Shown here: piece by piece, positions 50,202 through 59,088 of the stretch
How the letters are laid out: every line of letters begins with the position of its first letter
How positions within the stretch are numbered: position 1 is the stretch's first letter
Assembly: GCA_965212505.1 (NCBI GenBank)
Contig: OZ243123.1
Span: forward strand, 186,001 to 250,000
Direction of reading: 5' to 3'
Length of the DNA stretch: 64,000 nucleotides
Source: JAHEKO01 sp965212505
Lineage (GTDB): Bacteria; Acidobacteriota; Thermoanaerobaculia; Multivoradales; JAHEKO01
Program-made: the position numbers and the translations under genes
The notes under the pieces: generated by a model
What the model saw: only the letters and a program-made list of their open reading frames with translations
Databases searched by the model: none
What the model was told of the DNA's origin: nothing

Positions 50202-51981
50202 TGTAGCCGAGCGCGCGGAGGCGCTCGTCGCGCTCCGGGTCGCCTTCACCGACCCCTTCCGGACGGAATCCGAGGTAGCTGATCGAGCACGTTGAGCCGG
50301 TCGTTGCCGGGGCGATCGTCGCTGTCAATCGACGGCTCCGAACCTCGACTTCGCCGACGTCGACCGGTCCGGAGTCAGCCTCCTCGAAGGTCTGTTCTGG
50401 GCTGCCGCCCACCGCCAGAGCGCAGGCGCCGGCGATCGCAGCAGACACCTCGTAGACACCGTCGGGCAGGTCGAACTCGAATGAGAGTGGCTGTGCTCGG
50501 GGCAGAGCGAGCAGGTACGAGTCGCGCCAATGGTCGGATCGCACCCAGCCGCCGCGTGCCGCTGGGCCGGAGCGGTCGAGCGCCCGAGGCACCGGCCGAT
50601 CGGTGTTGAAGTGACGCGCCGCCACCGCGAAGGCGCTCGCCGGCTGTCGCTCGGTGCGACTCGAGGCGTACCGCGTATAGGGCTCGGCGAGGCGCTCACG
50701 GTAACGGGCGAGTGCCGTGTTCACCTCTTCTTGACGTTCGTTCCACACGTCGATCGCCTCGAGGGGGTCGACAGATCGGTCGAAGGCCGAGCCGGAGACG
50801 GCCACGGGCTCGGGCGCGGTCGCCCCTAGGAGCACGTCGTTTGGTGTGTCGAAGAGAACTCGAAGATCTTCCGTGAGGATGGCTTGCGAGCCGACGGCGA
50901 AGGTCGCGTCAGTCGTGGGCACGAGGGCGTCATCGCCGTCGAAGCTCTTCTCGCGCGGAAGCTCGAGCTCGAGCAGGCTCAGCAGGGTTGGTGCGACGTC
51001 GACGAGCTCGGTCGGCCCGGTGACGCGATCGGTCGAGAGCCGGGCGGGGTAGGAGAGGAGCCAGGGGATGCGGGCGACAAGGTCGAACCACGGGCCGCCG
51101 TGCCCCAGGAAGCCCGTGCGCTCTTGTAGGAACTCGCCGTGATCCGAGGTCAGTGCGATCAGTGTCTCCTCGAAGTTGCCCCACGACCGGTAGAGGTCGA
51201 AAAGGCGGCCGAGTTCGCGGTCCACCGCATAGACGGTGCCGTCGTAGATGGCGTCTAGAACCTGGCGCTCGACTCCGGTGAGCGGCTCGGTCGAAGCGAG
51301 GTCGCGATCGAACGTGCCCAGCCACGGCGCGGGGTCGCCGTCGAAGAAGCGAGCCGCGTTGTCGTCGAAGACTCGCGGCGCGTGGTTGTCCATGAGATGT
51401 AAATAGAGGAAGACGTCTTCACCTCGGTGGCGCTCCAGCCAGTCGACAGCGAAGTCGACAACGGCATCAGCACGAGGGTGGGGGAAGCCCGGTTCGAGAG
51501 AGAGAGCCGCCGGCAGGTCGTAGGATTCCTGGAACTCGCGGGCGAAACTGGTTTGGGGTTTGAGCCAGGTATGAGCTGAGATCATCGCCGTCCGATAGCC
51601 GTAGGCGGCGAGCGCTCGAGGTAGCGAGATCGCCTCGCTGTCCAGTCGGCGGAAGAGGTCCACCGGATCCGAGAACGGAACGTTAGCCGAGAGGGGAAAG
51701 AGCGGCGGCGTGAAGTACCGAGAATAGAGCAGCTGCGGTAGAGCGCCGCGAGTGTGAGTGGATTGGCTGAAGTGGTTCTCGAAGACGACCCCCGCGCCGG
51801 CGAGCTCTTCCAGCCGCGGGCTCGTGCCGCGGTCGGGGTCGTAGACCGAGAAGTGATCGGAGCGCGCGGTGTCGAGCAGGATGAGCACCACGTGACGCCC
51901 GGGAGCCGTCGGCTCACGGCAGGCCAGGAAGCACGCGGCGCTCAGAAGGAGCGCAACCGTCAGTCTTTGACGCCCGTTCAC
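50194..51981 (-). CDS. Exported sulfatase-superfamily protein
   Basis: A 595-residue protein with a signal peptide (LTVALLLSAACFLACREP, possibly a lipoprotein). The metal-binding start VVLILLDTARSDHFSVY, HLMDNHAPRVF, and ALTSDHGEFLQERTGFLGHG mark the alkaline-phosphatase/sulfatase superfamily. At the nucleophile it reads FSQSTHTRGALPQLL with no Cys-x-Pro-x-Arg motif, so a formylglycine cannot be made from Cys; a Ser/Thr nucleophile or a phosphotransferase role is possible. A beta domain and the C-terminal LRALGYIN follow. It is the last gene of the VWA/TPR unit. Confidence 0.82.
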   Translation of the reverse strand: MNGRQRLTVALLLSAACFLACREPTAPGRHVVLILLDTARSDHFSVYDPDRGTSPRLEELAGAGVVFENHFSQSTHTRGALPQLLYSRYFTPPLFPLSANVPFSDPVDLFRRLDSEAISLPRALAAYGYRTAMISAHTWLKPQTSFAREFQESYDLPAALSLEPGFPHPRADAVVDFAVDWLERHRGEDVFLYLHLMDNHAPRVFDDNAARFFDGDPAPWLGTFDRDLASTEPLTGVERQVLDAIYDGTVYAVDRELGRLFDLYRSWGNFEETLIALTSDHGEFLQERTGFLGHGGPWFDLVARIPWLLSYPARLSTDRVTGPTELVDVAPTLLSLLELELPREKSFDGDDALVPTTDATFAVGSQAILTEDLRVLFDTPNDVLLGATAPEPVAVSGSAFDRSVDPLEAIDVWNERQEEVNTALARYRERLAEPYTRYASSRTERQPASAFAVAARHFNTDRPVPRALDRSGPAARGGWVRSDHWRDSYLLALPRAQPLSFEFDLPDGVYEVSAAIAGACALAVGGSPEQTFEEADSGPVDVGEVEVRSRRLTATIAPATTGSTCSISYLGFRPEGVGEGDPERDERLRALGYIN

Positions 51982-52036
51982 TCCGGGATCCTAGGTGCGC
52001 TTATGTCGGTTCGGCTATGAGATGCGTGGCAGGCAT

Positions 52037-53197
52037 TCAGTGCGCGACGTAGCCGCCGCGCGCTCGGACCCTGTGCCCCCGGCGCGCCACGCGCACGTCG
52101 ACCGGATGCCATCGTCCGTCTCGGGCGACACGTGTCGGGTAGTAGCCGAGGACGTACTGACTTCGGAGCTCGGTCAGGATTTCCTCGAAGGCAGCGGTCG
52201 CCTCTGCCGCGGTGGCGAGCGGCACCACACGCCCGCCGCTCTCCTCGACCAGTTGGCGCAGCCCCTCTCGCTCCCGCCTGTGCTGCGCGAACGCTCGCCA
52301 GGGAGAGGTCTTGCCCGCTGCGCCCTCGCCGTCGTCGAGCTCGATCCAGTAGATGAGCGAGCGACTCCTGCGCATCGTCCAAAGTACGTTCTCTACGTCG
52401 AGGGCACTGTGAATGTCGCTGCCGTCTGAGAGCAGCACGACGACGCGTCGACCCTGTCGAGCTTCGAGCTGCCGGATGGCGAGATAGAGCGCGTCGTTGA
52501 TCGCGGTGCCGCCGCCGGCCTCCACCGAGGCCAGGCCCTGCTCGAGAGCGTCGGCTCGGTCGAGGTAGCCGGAGCGGTGGCGGATCGTGTCGGCGAAGAG
52601 GTAGAGCGACGCCTCGTCGAGCTCGCGCATGCCCTCGAGGAACGACCGAACCCCTTCGAGCGCGGCTTCCAGGTGTCCTCCCCTCATGCTGTCGCTGGCG
52701 TCGACGAGGAGCGCCACGGTGAGGGCGGCGTCGCCTCGCTCGAACGTGACGATGCGCTGCGGAACGCCGTCGTCGAGCACGCGGAACTCTTCGGGCTCCA
52801 GCGGCTGAATTCCCGTACCGTCGCTGCGGTCGACGGTGACGTAGAGCTGCTGGAGGTCGAGGTCGATGGCTTCGTCGACTCGCAGCGGGGGTGTCTCGAG
52901 AACCCCGCGAACGATCTCGCGACCGGCGCCGAGCGCGATCGCCTCGAACCGGTGGCCGCCGAAGTTGTCACCGAGCGGTACGGTCACCTTGTAAGGCGAG
53001 GTCCGGGCGCGCCCGACCTCGCTGCCGTCGACCAGAAAGACGACCTCTCGTACGTCGTCTGCGTAGACGTCGACTTCGATGTCGGTGTCGCCGTAGGCCG
53101 GCCGATGTCCGGCGGGCTTGTAGAACACGATCTCGGGATCTTCGGAGGCGCTTGCGAGGGGCGCGTTCATCACGACCCACGACAGGAGCGCCACCAT
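52037..53197 (-). CDS. Exported VWA-domain protein (VWFA-related, acidobacterial type)
   Basis: A 386-residue protein with a short signal peptide (MVALLSWVVMNAPLASAS). Residues about 25-105 form an Ig-like region, and the von Willebrand A domain starts near 160 with an intact metal-ion site LLVDASDSMRGG (about 165-176), GGGTAINDALYLAI and VVVLLSDGSDIHSALD. The C-terminal SQYVLGYYPTRVARDGRWHP is typical of the VWFA-related family. Such domains mediate metal-dependent protein binding outside the cytoplasm. It lies 17 bases after the TPR gene and 55 before the sulfatase gene. Confidence 0.88.
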   Translation of the reverse strand: MVALLSWVVMNAPLASASEDPEIVFYKPAGHRPAYGDTDIEVDVYADDVREVVFLVDGSEVGRARTSPYKVTVPLGDNFGGHRFEAIALGAGREIVRGVLETPPLRVDEAIDLDLQQLYVTVDRSDGTGIQPLEPEEFRVLDDGVPQRIVTFERGDAALTVALLVDASDSMRGGHLEAALEGVRSFLEGMRELDEASLYLFADTIRHRSGYLDRADALEQGLASVEAGGGTAINDALYLAIRQLEARQGRRVVVLLSDGSDIHSALDVENVLWTMRRSRSLIYWIELDDGEGAAGKTSPWRAFAQHRREREGLRQLVEESGGRVVPLATAAEATAAFEEILTELRSQYVLGYYPTRVARDGRWHPVDVRVARRGHRVRARGGYVAH

Positions 53198-53214
53198 GCG
53201 GGCCAGACGAGCGG

Positions 53215-55224
53215 TCAGTGCAACACCCCCTGCCCCTCGACTCCCACCGCGCGCGCCAAGAGCGGCAGGCGCACCGCCGCGGCCCGTCGGATGTCGTCAC
53301 GCATCGTCGCGAGAGGTGTCGAACGAGACTCGCCGTAGCGATAACGGGGGCTGCCGAGCGAGCCGTCGACCGGCAGGGACTCGAGCAGTTGAATCGCTTC
53401 TGCTACTCGCCCGGTCCGTTCGAGGCTGTGCGCCGCCATCAGGTGGAGACGCTGATCCCCGGGCCTTCGGGCACGCCCTTGCTCGAGAGTCGCGACCGCT
53501 TCGTCGAACCTCTCCTGGTCGATCAGCAGAGCGCCGAGCCCCTGGTAAGCAAGCGAGAGCACCCAGCCTTCACCGCCCTCTGCGAGTACCCGACGGAAGT
53601 GCTCCTCTGCCTCGTCGACGGCGCCGATACGGCGACTCTGAATCGCCAGCCGCAGTCGAGCCTCGCGGTCGTCGGCGCGCAACGCGACCAGCCTCTCCAG
53701 AAGGTTTGCCGCCTCCGCGTAGCGGCCGAACCACTCGTAGCTGACCGCCAGGAGGCGTAGGGCGGCGGGGTTCTCCGGCTCGACGACGAGAGCATGATCG
53801 AGCAGGAGTTGGCTCGGAATGAAGCTGCGGTTGCGGTGTCCGTGCTCGGCCAGGCTGGTGAGGATCTGCGAGGCGAGCCTACGGCTCTCGGGTCGGTCGT
53901 CGTGGGCGAGGACGAGCTCGCTGATCGCTCTCACTGCGCGGGCGCTGTGCCCGACGAGCGGAAACTGCTTTTGTCGTCGGTGCTCCAGGTAGGCCTCGTG
54001 GTGGAGGAGCATGAGCGGCGGTAGGACCTCCGCTTCGCGCGCTCCGAGCTTGCGAACGATCTCGACCTCGAGACGCAACAGCGCTTGAAGGCCGGTCAGC
54101 TCGGCCACGAATTGCTTCTCGAGACGGCAGAGTTGCTCGGCCGCCAGAGTCAGGTCGCCGTGGCTCGCGAGCTCTCCGAGAAGTTGCCGATACCCCTGAC
54201 GGAGGGCTCGGCGACCGACCTCGTTCTCTGCGGGGGCGGCGCGCTCGGCGGGCGCCTGCGTCGGCTGATCCGCATCGGACCGGGCGACGACGGCTCGCCA
54301 GGTGCGGTCACAGGAGTTGTCAGTCGTCGCGAGGAGGTCGGTGCGGTCGACAATCCAGACCTCGGTCACGGGCGAACGTGTGGTGCCCTCTCCGGTCGCG
54401 AACTCGAAACTCAGATCGTAGACACCCCGAGCCACTGTGGTCAGGTCGAACTCGAGCTCGGCGGTGGCGCGATCGGTGCTGCCGCTCTGGGTTCTGACGA
54501 GCTCGACTGGAAGGAGGTGTGACTCTTTCGACTCCGCGGACTTCGGCAACAGTCGCGCGCGGAGGTCGGAAGCGGTTTCGGAGCCCAGTACCTGGACCGA
54601 CGACGTGATGCGCTCCCCACGCACCAAGACGGGGAGTGCGGCGGTCGTCAAGGTCGGTGCGGCGGCTCGAGGTGCAAACTGCCAGTCTTGGCAGGTGTCC
54701 TCGAAGCGAGGTGCTCCCACCGGCCGTGTGCTGGACGCTCCGACCTCGATCGGACTCCGGCGCAGGCCGGATCGGTGGTCCGTTGGGTCGAGTGCGAGGA
54801 AGCGCAACGAGTAGCTTCCCGCCGGAATCTCGAGCCAGGCCTGCAGGCGGAGTCCGCTACGGTCGCCGCTCGAATTCTGCGGTACGGCGATCCCGACATG
54901 GCCTGCGACGCCGCCCGTCTTGGTCAGCGCGTAGGCATAGAGTTCGAGTCCTGAAGCCGCCGCGGTGAGAGAGCTGGCCGAGAGTTCGAAGACGATCGGC
55001 AGACGGAATCGGTCCTCGCCGTCCTCGCTCGGAAGCGCTTCGGCACCCTCTGGGAGGGCCAGCGCGGCGAAGGGAATGACTCCCCCTTCGATGCCCTGCA
55101 CGATGAGGGTCGCGGCCGCGGCTCGAGTGCCGGCCAGAAGCCGTGGAGTCGATTCGGCGATGGCTCGAGTCGCGAGACCGGACAGGAGGAGTCCGATCGC
55201 AAGGGCAGCGGTCCCTCGAGTCAC
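53215..55224 (-). CDS. Exported TPR-containing protein
   Basis: I chose GTG 55224, which overlaps the stop of the VWFA gene (GTGA), giving 669 residues; frames extending further upstream lie within that gene. A signal peptide (TAALAIGLLLSGLATRAIAE) precedes a beta-rich N-terminal half. The C-terminal half has TPR repeats (NPAALRLLAVSYEWFGRYAE, SLAYQGLGALLIDQERFDEA, RLHLMAAHSLERTGRVAEAI). It probably forms a periplasmic complex with the two flanking VWA proteins, inferred from operon structure alone. Confidence 0.82.
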   Translation of the reverse strand: MTRGTAALAIGLLLSGLATRAIAESTPRLLAGTRAAAATLIVQGIEGGVIPFAALALPEGAEALPSEDGEDRFRLPIVFELSASSLTAAASGLELYAYALTKTGGVAGHVGIAVPQNSSGDRSGLRLQAWLEIPAGSYSLRFLALDPTDHRSGLRRSPIEVGASSTRPVGAPRFEDTCQDWQFAPRAAAPTLTTAALPVLVRGERITSSVQVLGSETASDLRARLLPKSAESKESHLLPVELVRTQSGSTDRATAELEFDLTTVARGVYDLSFEFATGEGTTRSPVTEVWIVDRTDLLATTDNSCDRTWRAVVARSDADQPTQAPAERAAPAENEVGRRALRQGYRQLLGELASHGDLTLAAEQLCRLEKQFVAELTGLQALLRLEVEIVRKLGAREAEVLPPLMLLHHEAYLEHRRQKQFPLVGHSARAVRAISELVLAHDDRPESRRLASQILTSLAEHGHRNRSFIPSQLLLDHALVVEPENPAALRLLAVSYEWFGRYAEAANLLERLVALRADDREARLRLAIQSRRIGAVDEAEEHFRRVLAEGGEGWVLSLAYQGLGALLIDQERFDEAVATLEQGRARRPGDQRLHLMAAHSLERTGRVAEAIQLLESLPVDGSLGSPRYRYGESRSTPLATMRDDIRRAAAVRLPLLARAVGVEGQGVLH

Positions 55225-56900
55225 GAGCCCTTTCCCGGGCTCAGGCTGAGGTTCACCGTCGAGAGGGTGTGCGCAACATCGTCGCGCAGGCCGATGGTGA
55301 TGACCTGCTCGCCGGCGGAGACCTCCATCTGGAGGCGGTACCCGGCCAAGCGGCTCAAGGCGGCGAGCAGCTCGCCGTTGTCGATTTCGATCGGAACCTC
55401 GCCGTGGGCGGGCTGGGAGAGGTCGCCTTCGGCGCTCTGCGCGAGCACGACGACGGAGAGTTTGCCGACGTGTCGTGCTCCCTCCGGGAGGAGGGTCAGC
55501 TGGGAGATCGGGACCTTGACCAGAATCGGAATCAGGTAGTTGCCGTTCTTGCGTCGCTCGAACTCTCCGACTTCGACCTGCGCACCGAGTGGGTTGGAGC
55601 CGTCGCGCGTGATCAGAGCGGTCATGGTCGCTCGATCGAGCTCGTCGCTCAGGACGTCGCCGTCGTAGCGATCGAAGTGCCGTACCTGGAAGTCGCCTTC
55701 GCGAAGTCTGAGCTGGATGCGTCCTCGGCTCGGCAGGTTGTCCGCCGCCTCGAAACCGATCGAGTAGTACGAGCGGAAGTCTCGAACCATACGCTCGAGG
55801 AGCGGCTCGACACTCGAGATGTTCAGCGTACCGAGGCCGCCGGTGCTGGTCGCGAGCTGCAGAAGCGCCTGCTGGAGCTCGAGCTGTTCGTCGGCAATCG
55901 AGGTTGTGGCGACGACGGTGGCAAACTCGACCGCCGCGGAGGTCGCGCGGTTGCCGCCCGTGTCGTGTGAGTAGAAGGCGACCCGCTGATGGTTCGCGGC
56001 GTCGAGCAACTTGACCATCGCCGAGGAGACCTCGGTTTGGTCGACCTGACTCTGTAGGTTGGGCACCCGGAACAGGCCGGCGATCTGGCGATACTTCTGC
56101 CACCACATCCGATAGACCGCTTCGGCAGGCCGGGTTTGGACTCCGCGGCCGAAGTAGAGCAGGCCCTTTCGGCCGGGCAGATTGGAGAGCAGGTTCACCA
56201 CGTGGCGGAGCTGGCGCAGGCCGCCGATCGCTTCATTCTGCTCCTGCTGGGCGAGGATGTTGATCTCGCGCAGCATCTGTTCGGCCTGATCCTGAACCAG
56301 CTGAGCCTGCTCGGCGGTCAGAGCATCCTCTGGATTGGCGGCCCGCTCCAAACGACTCAGAAGCAGACTCCGTTCGCCGCGGGTCGTGGAGACGACACTG
56401 CGTTTGTCGAGTCGGCCGAGTGCAGCCGAGAGCAGCTCGAGGTCGTTGGTGAAGGTCTGCTCGATCTTCAGCGAACGTCCCTGGTGGGCGACCAGAATGC
56501 CGTCGGTCGCCTCGACCAGCAGCGGCAACTCAGCGATCAGTCCGTCGAGTGCCCGTTTCGCCTCTCGCGGGCGGAACGCCCGTCGATCCCAGACGATCGC
56601 CAGGTAGGGCTTGGCCGGAGTCAGTGCGATCGGCTCGGGCGCCTCGGGGTCGTGGAGCAGGGTCTGACCGTCTTCGACAGCAGCGAAGTGGCTGATGGGG
56701 ACCGGCTTGCCGTCGACCAACAGCTCGAAGTCGTCGACACCGAGGCCGCGTACCGGAATGCCGTTGGGCCCGGTGACGACGGCGTCGATATTGATCACCC
56801 GAACTTCGATCGTTTCGCCGAACTGCGGTAGCTGAGCGCCGATCGGCGCGGTGATGACAGCCAGGGCGAAGAGCGTCGCAGTGACGCGGAAGACTCCCAT
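55221..56900 (-). CDS. Exported VWFA-related protein (acidobacterial family)
   Basis: I chose ATG 56900 (MGVFRVTATLFALAVITAPI), a signal-peptide start, giving 559 residues. The N-terminal region EVRVINIDAVVTGPNGIPVR, then LGVDDFELLVDGKPVPISHF, is the usual lead of the VWFA-related family. The VWA fold is degenerate: strand 1 reads LAIVWDRRAFRP with no DxSxS site. LPGRKGLLYFGRGVQ, FYSHDTGG and RDFRSYYSIGFEAADNLPSR fit the family. It heads a four-gene unit and is divergent from the cytochrome gene. Confidence 0.88.
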   Translation of the reverse strand: MGVFRVTATLFALAVITAPIGAQLPQFGETIEVRVINIDAVVTGPNGIPVRGLGVDDFELLVDGKPVPISHFAAVEDGQTLLHDPEAPEPIALTPAKPYLAIVWDRRAFRPREAKRALDGLIAELPLLVEATDGILVAHQGRSLKIEQTFTNDLELLSAALGRLDKRSVVSTTRGERSLLLSRLERAANPEDALTAEQAQLVQDQAEQMLREINILAQQEQNEAIGGLRQLRHVVNLLSNLPGRKGLLYFGRGVQTRPAEAVYRMWWQKYRQIAGLFRVPNLQSQVDQTEVSSAMVKLLDAANHQRVAFYSHDTGGNRATSAAVEFATVVATTSIADEQLELQQALLQLATSTGGLGTLNISSVEPLLERMVRDFRSYYSIGFEAADNLPSRGRIQLRLREGDFQVRHFDRYDGDVLSDELDRATMTALITRDGSNPLGAQVEVGEFERRKNGNYLIPILVKVPISQLTLLPEGARHVGKLSVVVLAQSAEGDLSQPAHGEVPIEIDNGELLAALSRLAGYRLQMEVSAGEQVITIGLRDDVAHTLSTVNLSLSPGKGS

Positions 56901-57057
56901 GGAGTGTACGACTTCCAAGTCTCGGGTCGCGGGTAGTGTACTGCGCCGCGCGCTCTCGCAGGCGACGATTCGGCCCGTCGTCCTGACAGTTCGTTGACAA
57001 ACGCCGGCGTTCGGCAGCCGTATCCTCCGTGAGTACCCACCGACGATTTGTGAGGAG

Positions 57058-57834
57058 ATGCCGATGCGCACGACACGAGCCCTTGGGTTGGCGATTGCAC
57101 TGATTGGAGCCGGGGCGGTCTCGACGCCCGCGACCGGCCAGGCCCGTTTCACCTGGCCCGAGCCCGAGAACCTCCAGAGGCTGCCTGCGGATTTCACACC
57201 CGAGCGACTGCGGGCCGTGATGACGGGCTTCTCACGCGCTCTCGGTGTGCGCTGCTCTCACTGTCACGTAGCGCCGGCGCCGGACGCACCGCTGACTGAG
57301 CACGACTTCGTCTCGGACGACAATCCGAACAAGAACATCGCTCGGGAGATGCTCGATCTGCTCGGTGCTGTCAACGACAAGCTCGACGAGATCCAGTTCA
57401 CCGAGCCCAACCGCGTCAACATGTGGTGCCACACCTGCCACCGTGGTCTGCCACGGCCGTCGAGCCTCGCGGAGGTATTGACGGCGACCCTCGAGACCGA
57501 GGGACTCGACGCAACCCTGACCAGGTTCCGGGAACTCCGAGCGGAGCACTACGGCACTACTGCGTACGATTTCAGCGAAGCGGGGATCGAGGGCATGGCG
57601 CAGCAGCTCGTTCAGGTCGAGCGGGTCGACCACGCCGTGGCCCTGATGGAACTGAACGTCGAGTACTACCCCGACTCGGCGAGGGCCTGCGCCAATCTGG
57701 GAGGGCTCCTGGCCCGCCAGGAGGGCCAGGAGGAGCGGGCGATCGAGATGCTCGAAAAGGCGCTGAAACTCGACGCCAGCCTCGCTCCCTACGTCCAGCC
57801 ACGGCTAGAGAAGCTTCGGTCGTCTGACGAGTAG
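57058..57834 (+). CDS. Exported diheme c-type cytochrome with TPR tail
   Basis: A 258-residue protein with a signal peptide (ALGLAIALIGAGAVSTPATG). It has two heme-binding CxxCH motifs, CSHCH (66-70) and CHTCH (124-128). The parts LGVRCSHCHV and NKNIAREMLDLLGAVNDKL match the family related to photosynthetic reaction-centre cytochrome subunits, which in Acidobacteriota usually occurs without any reaction centre. The last 60 residues form TPR-like helices (ARACANLGGLLARQEGQEER, AIEMLEKALKL). It likely carries electrons in the periplasm. No oxidoreductase partner is adjacent. Confidence 0.9.
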   Translation: MPMRTTRALGLAIALIGAGAVSTPATGQARFTWPEPENLQRLPADFTPERLRAVMTGFSRALGVRCSHCHVAPAPDAPLTEHDFVSDDNPNKNIAREMLDLLGAVNDKLDEIQFTEPNRVNMWCHTCHRGLPRPSSLAEVLTATLETEGLDATLTRFRELRAEHYGTTAYDFSEAGIEGMAQQLVQVERVDHAVALMELNVEYYPDSARACANLGGLLARQEGQEERAIEMLEKALKLDASLAPYVQPRLEKLRSSDE

Positions 57835-57842
57835 GAGGGCGA

Positions 57843-59033
57843 TCAGTCTGACGAGCCGGCTAGCTCGTAGAGCAGCGAGCCGAGCGACCAGTTGGTGCGT
57901 TCTCCACGCACCTCGAGCTGAGCGCGCAGCCGATTCGTATCGTCCGCGAAGCCAAAGCCGTCGGTCAGCATCGTCACGACGTAGGCGGCGGAGAAACAGT
58001 AGTTCGGAACGTACGGGTTGTCCTCGACGCTCGGGTCGGCTTCGATGAGTTCGCTCCAGGCGGTGGAGCAGAAGGCGCTTCCGGCCTCTTCCAGGTCGCG
58101 TGGTGCGAGCTCGCCGAGGAGCTCGAAGAAGTCGGCGGTGTAGGCGTAGACCGAAAACGCCAGGAAGTCTCCGGCGAGCGGGGGCTGATAGACGCCGAAG
58201 AGCGAGCAGGGAGGAGTTGCGCACTCGCGTCCGAGCGTGGTCCGGATGGCCTCGCGGCAGGCGGCCAGGTCGCCGGTGCCGGAGCCGCCGTCGGGGAGGG
58301 GATAGCCGTCGAGATAACAAGCAGGAGAGCCGACCGTGGCCCGGGCGCGATCTTGACCCAAGCCGAGGTAGCTGTGGGAGTACACGTGGTGCACCGTCTC
58401 GCCGAGTCGGATCGCCTGGCCGTGGGTCCGCGGGGCCTCCGACGGTGCGAACGTGATCTGGGACGACGCACCGCCGAGGTCGAGCGCGCCGACCGTCTCG
58501 GTGTTCTCGTCTTGCAGGTGCCCGAGCAGGTAGTTGATGGCGAGCCAGCCGTAGATACCCTCCTCCGCGCCACTGATCACGCGAGCCGAGCTCTCACCGA
58601 AGCCGCTCTCGGCGAGCGAGCGGCCGACCGCTTCCACGATCTCCTCGCGCTCGGTGTCGCCTAACAATCGCAGCCCGGCGGTGCCTCGGAGGTGGAGCGC
58701 CGATCGGCTCACCGCATCTCCGAGCTGCTCACGAACGCAATCGATCAGCGGTGCCAGCGAGGCGACAGCCTCGACGGGCCGGCCGCCGTAGGCGCCCAGT
58801 CCGGGCCGCACCGGCTCGCAGCCGAACTCAGCGGTCTCGATGCGGGGTAGCGGCTCGGCCTCCTGCCATCGGTAGGCGTAGACGGTGGACGCGCTACTCG
58901 AGGCGTCGATGACGAAGCCGTGGCGCCACGTCGAGGCGGATGACGGCGCGCTCGGAGGCGACGGAGTGGAGGCACACGTGAAGGCGACCAGGCTTGCGGC
59001 CATCACCAGACAGAGTCCGTACAGACGTCTCAT
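57843..59033 (-). CDS. GDA1/CD39-family nucleoside phosphatase (apyrase-like)
   Basis: I chose ATG 59033, a signal-peptide start (MRRLYGLCLVMAASLVAF), giving 396 residues. The apyrase conserved regions are visible in order: ACR1 VIDASSSASTVYAYRW (41-56, with Ser for the usual Gly), ACR2 LRGTAGLRLL, ACR3 VISGAEEGIYGWLAINYLLG with its catalytic Glu, ACR4 ALDLGGASSQITF, and ACR5 NYCFSAAYVVTML. The family hydrolyses nucleoside tri- and diphosphates; it is widespread in eukaryotes and known in few bacteria such as Legionella. Export suggests extracellular or periplasmic nucleotide hydrolysis. It is divergent from the amidohydrolase gene. Confidence 0.9.
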   Translation of the reverse strand: MRRLYGLCLVMAASLVAFTCASTPSPPSAPSSASTWRHGFVIDASSSASTVYAYRWQEAEPLPRIETAEFGCEPVRPGLGAYGGRPVEAVASLAPLIDCVREQLGDAVSRSALHLRGTAGLRLLGDTEREEIVEAVGRSLAESGFGESSARVISGAEEGIYGWLAINYLLGHLQDENTETVGALDLGGASSQITFAPSEAPRTHGQAIRLGETVHHVYSHSYLGLGQDRARATVGSPACYLDGYPLPDGGSGTGDLAACREAIRTTLGRECATPPCSLFGVYQPPLAGDFLAFSVYAYTADFFELLGELAPRDLEEAGSAFCSTAWSELIEADPSVEDNPYVPNYCFSAAYVVTMLTDGFGFADDTNRLRAQLEVRGERTNWSLGSLLYELAGSSD

Positions 59034-59088
59034 GGATGGCTCCACGCTACCGGATAGACTGCCTCGATTCCAAGGAGGAGGACCGTAG

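Noticed and set aside
56994..57026. TTGACA followed by TATCCT upstream of the cytochrome gene
   Set aside because: The -35 is perfect but the spacing is 21 bases, too long for a standard promoter.
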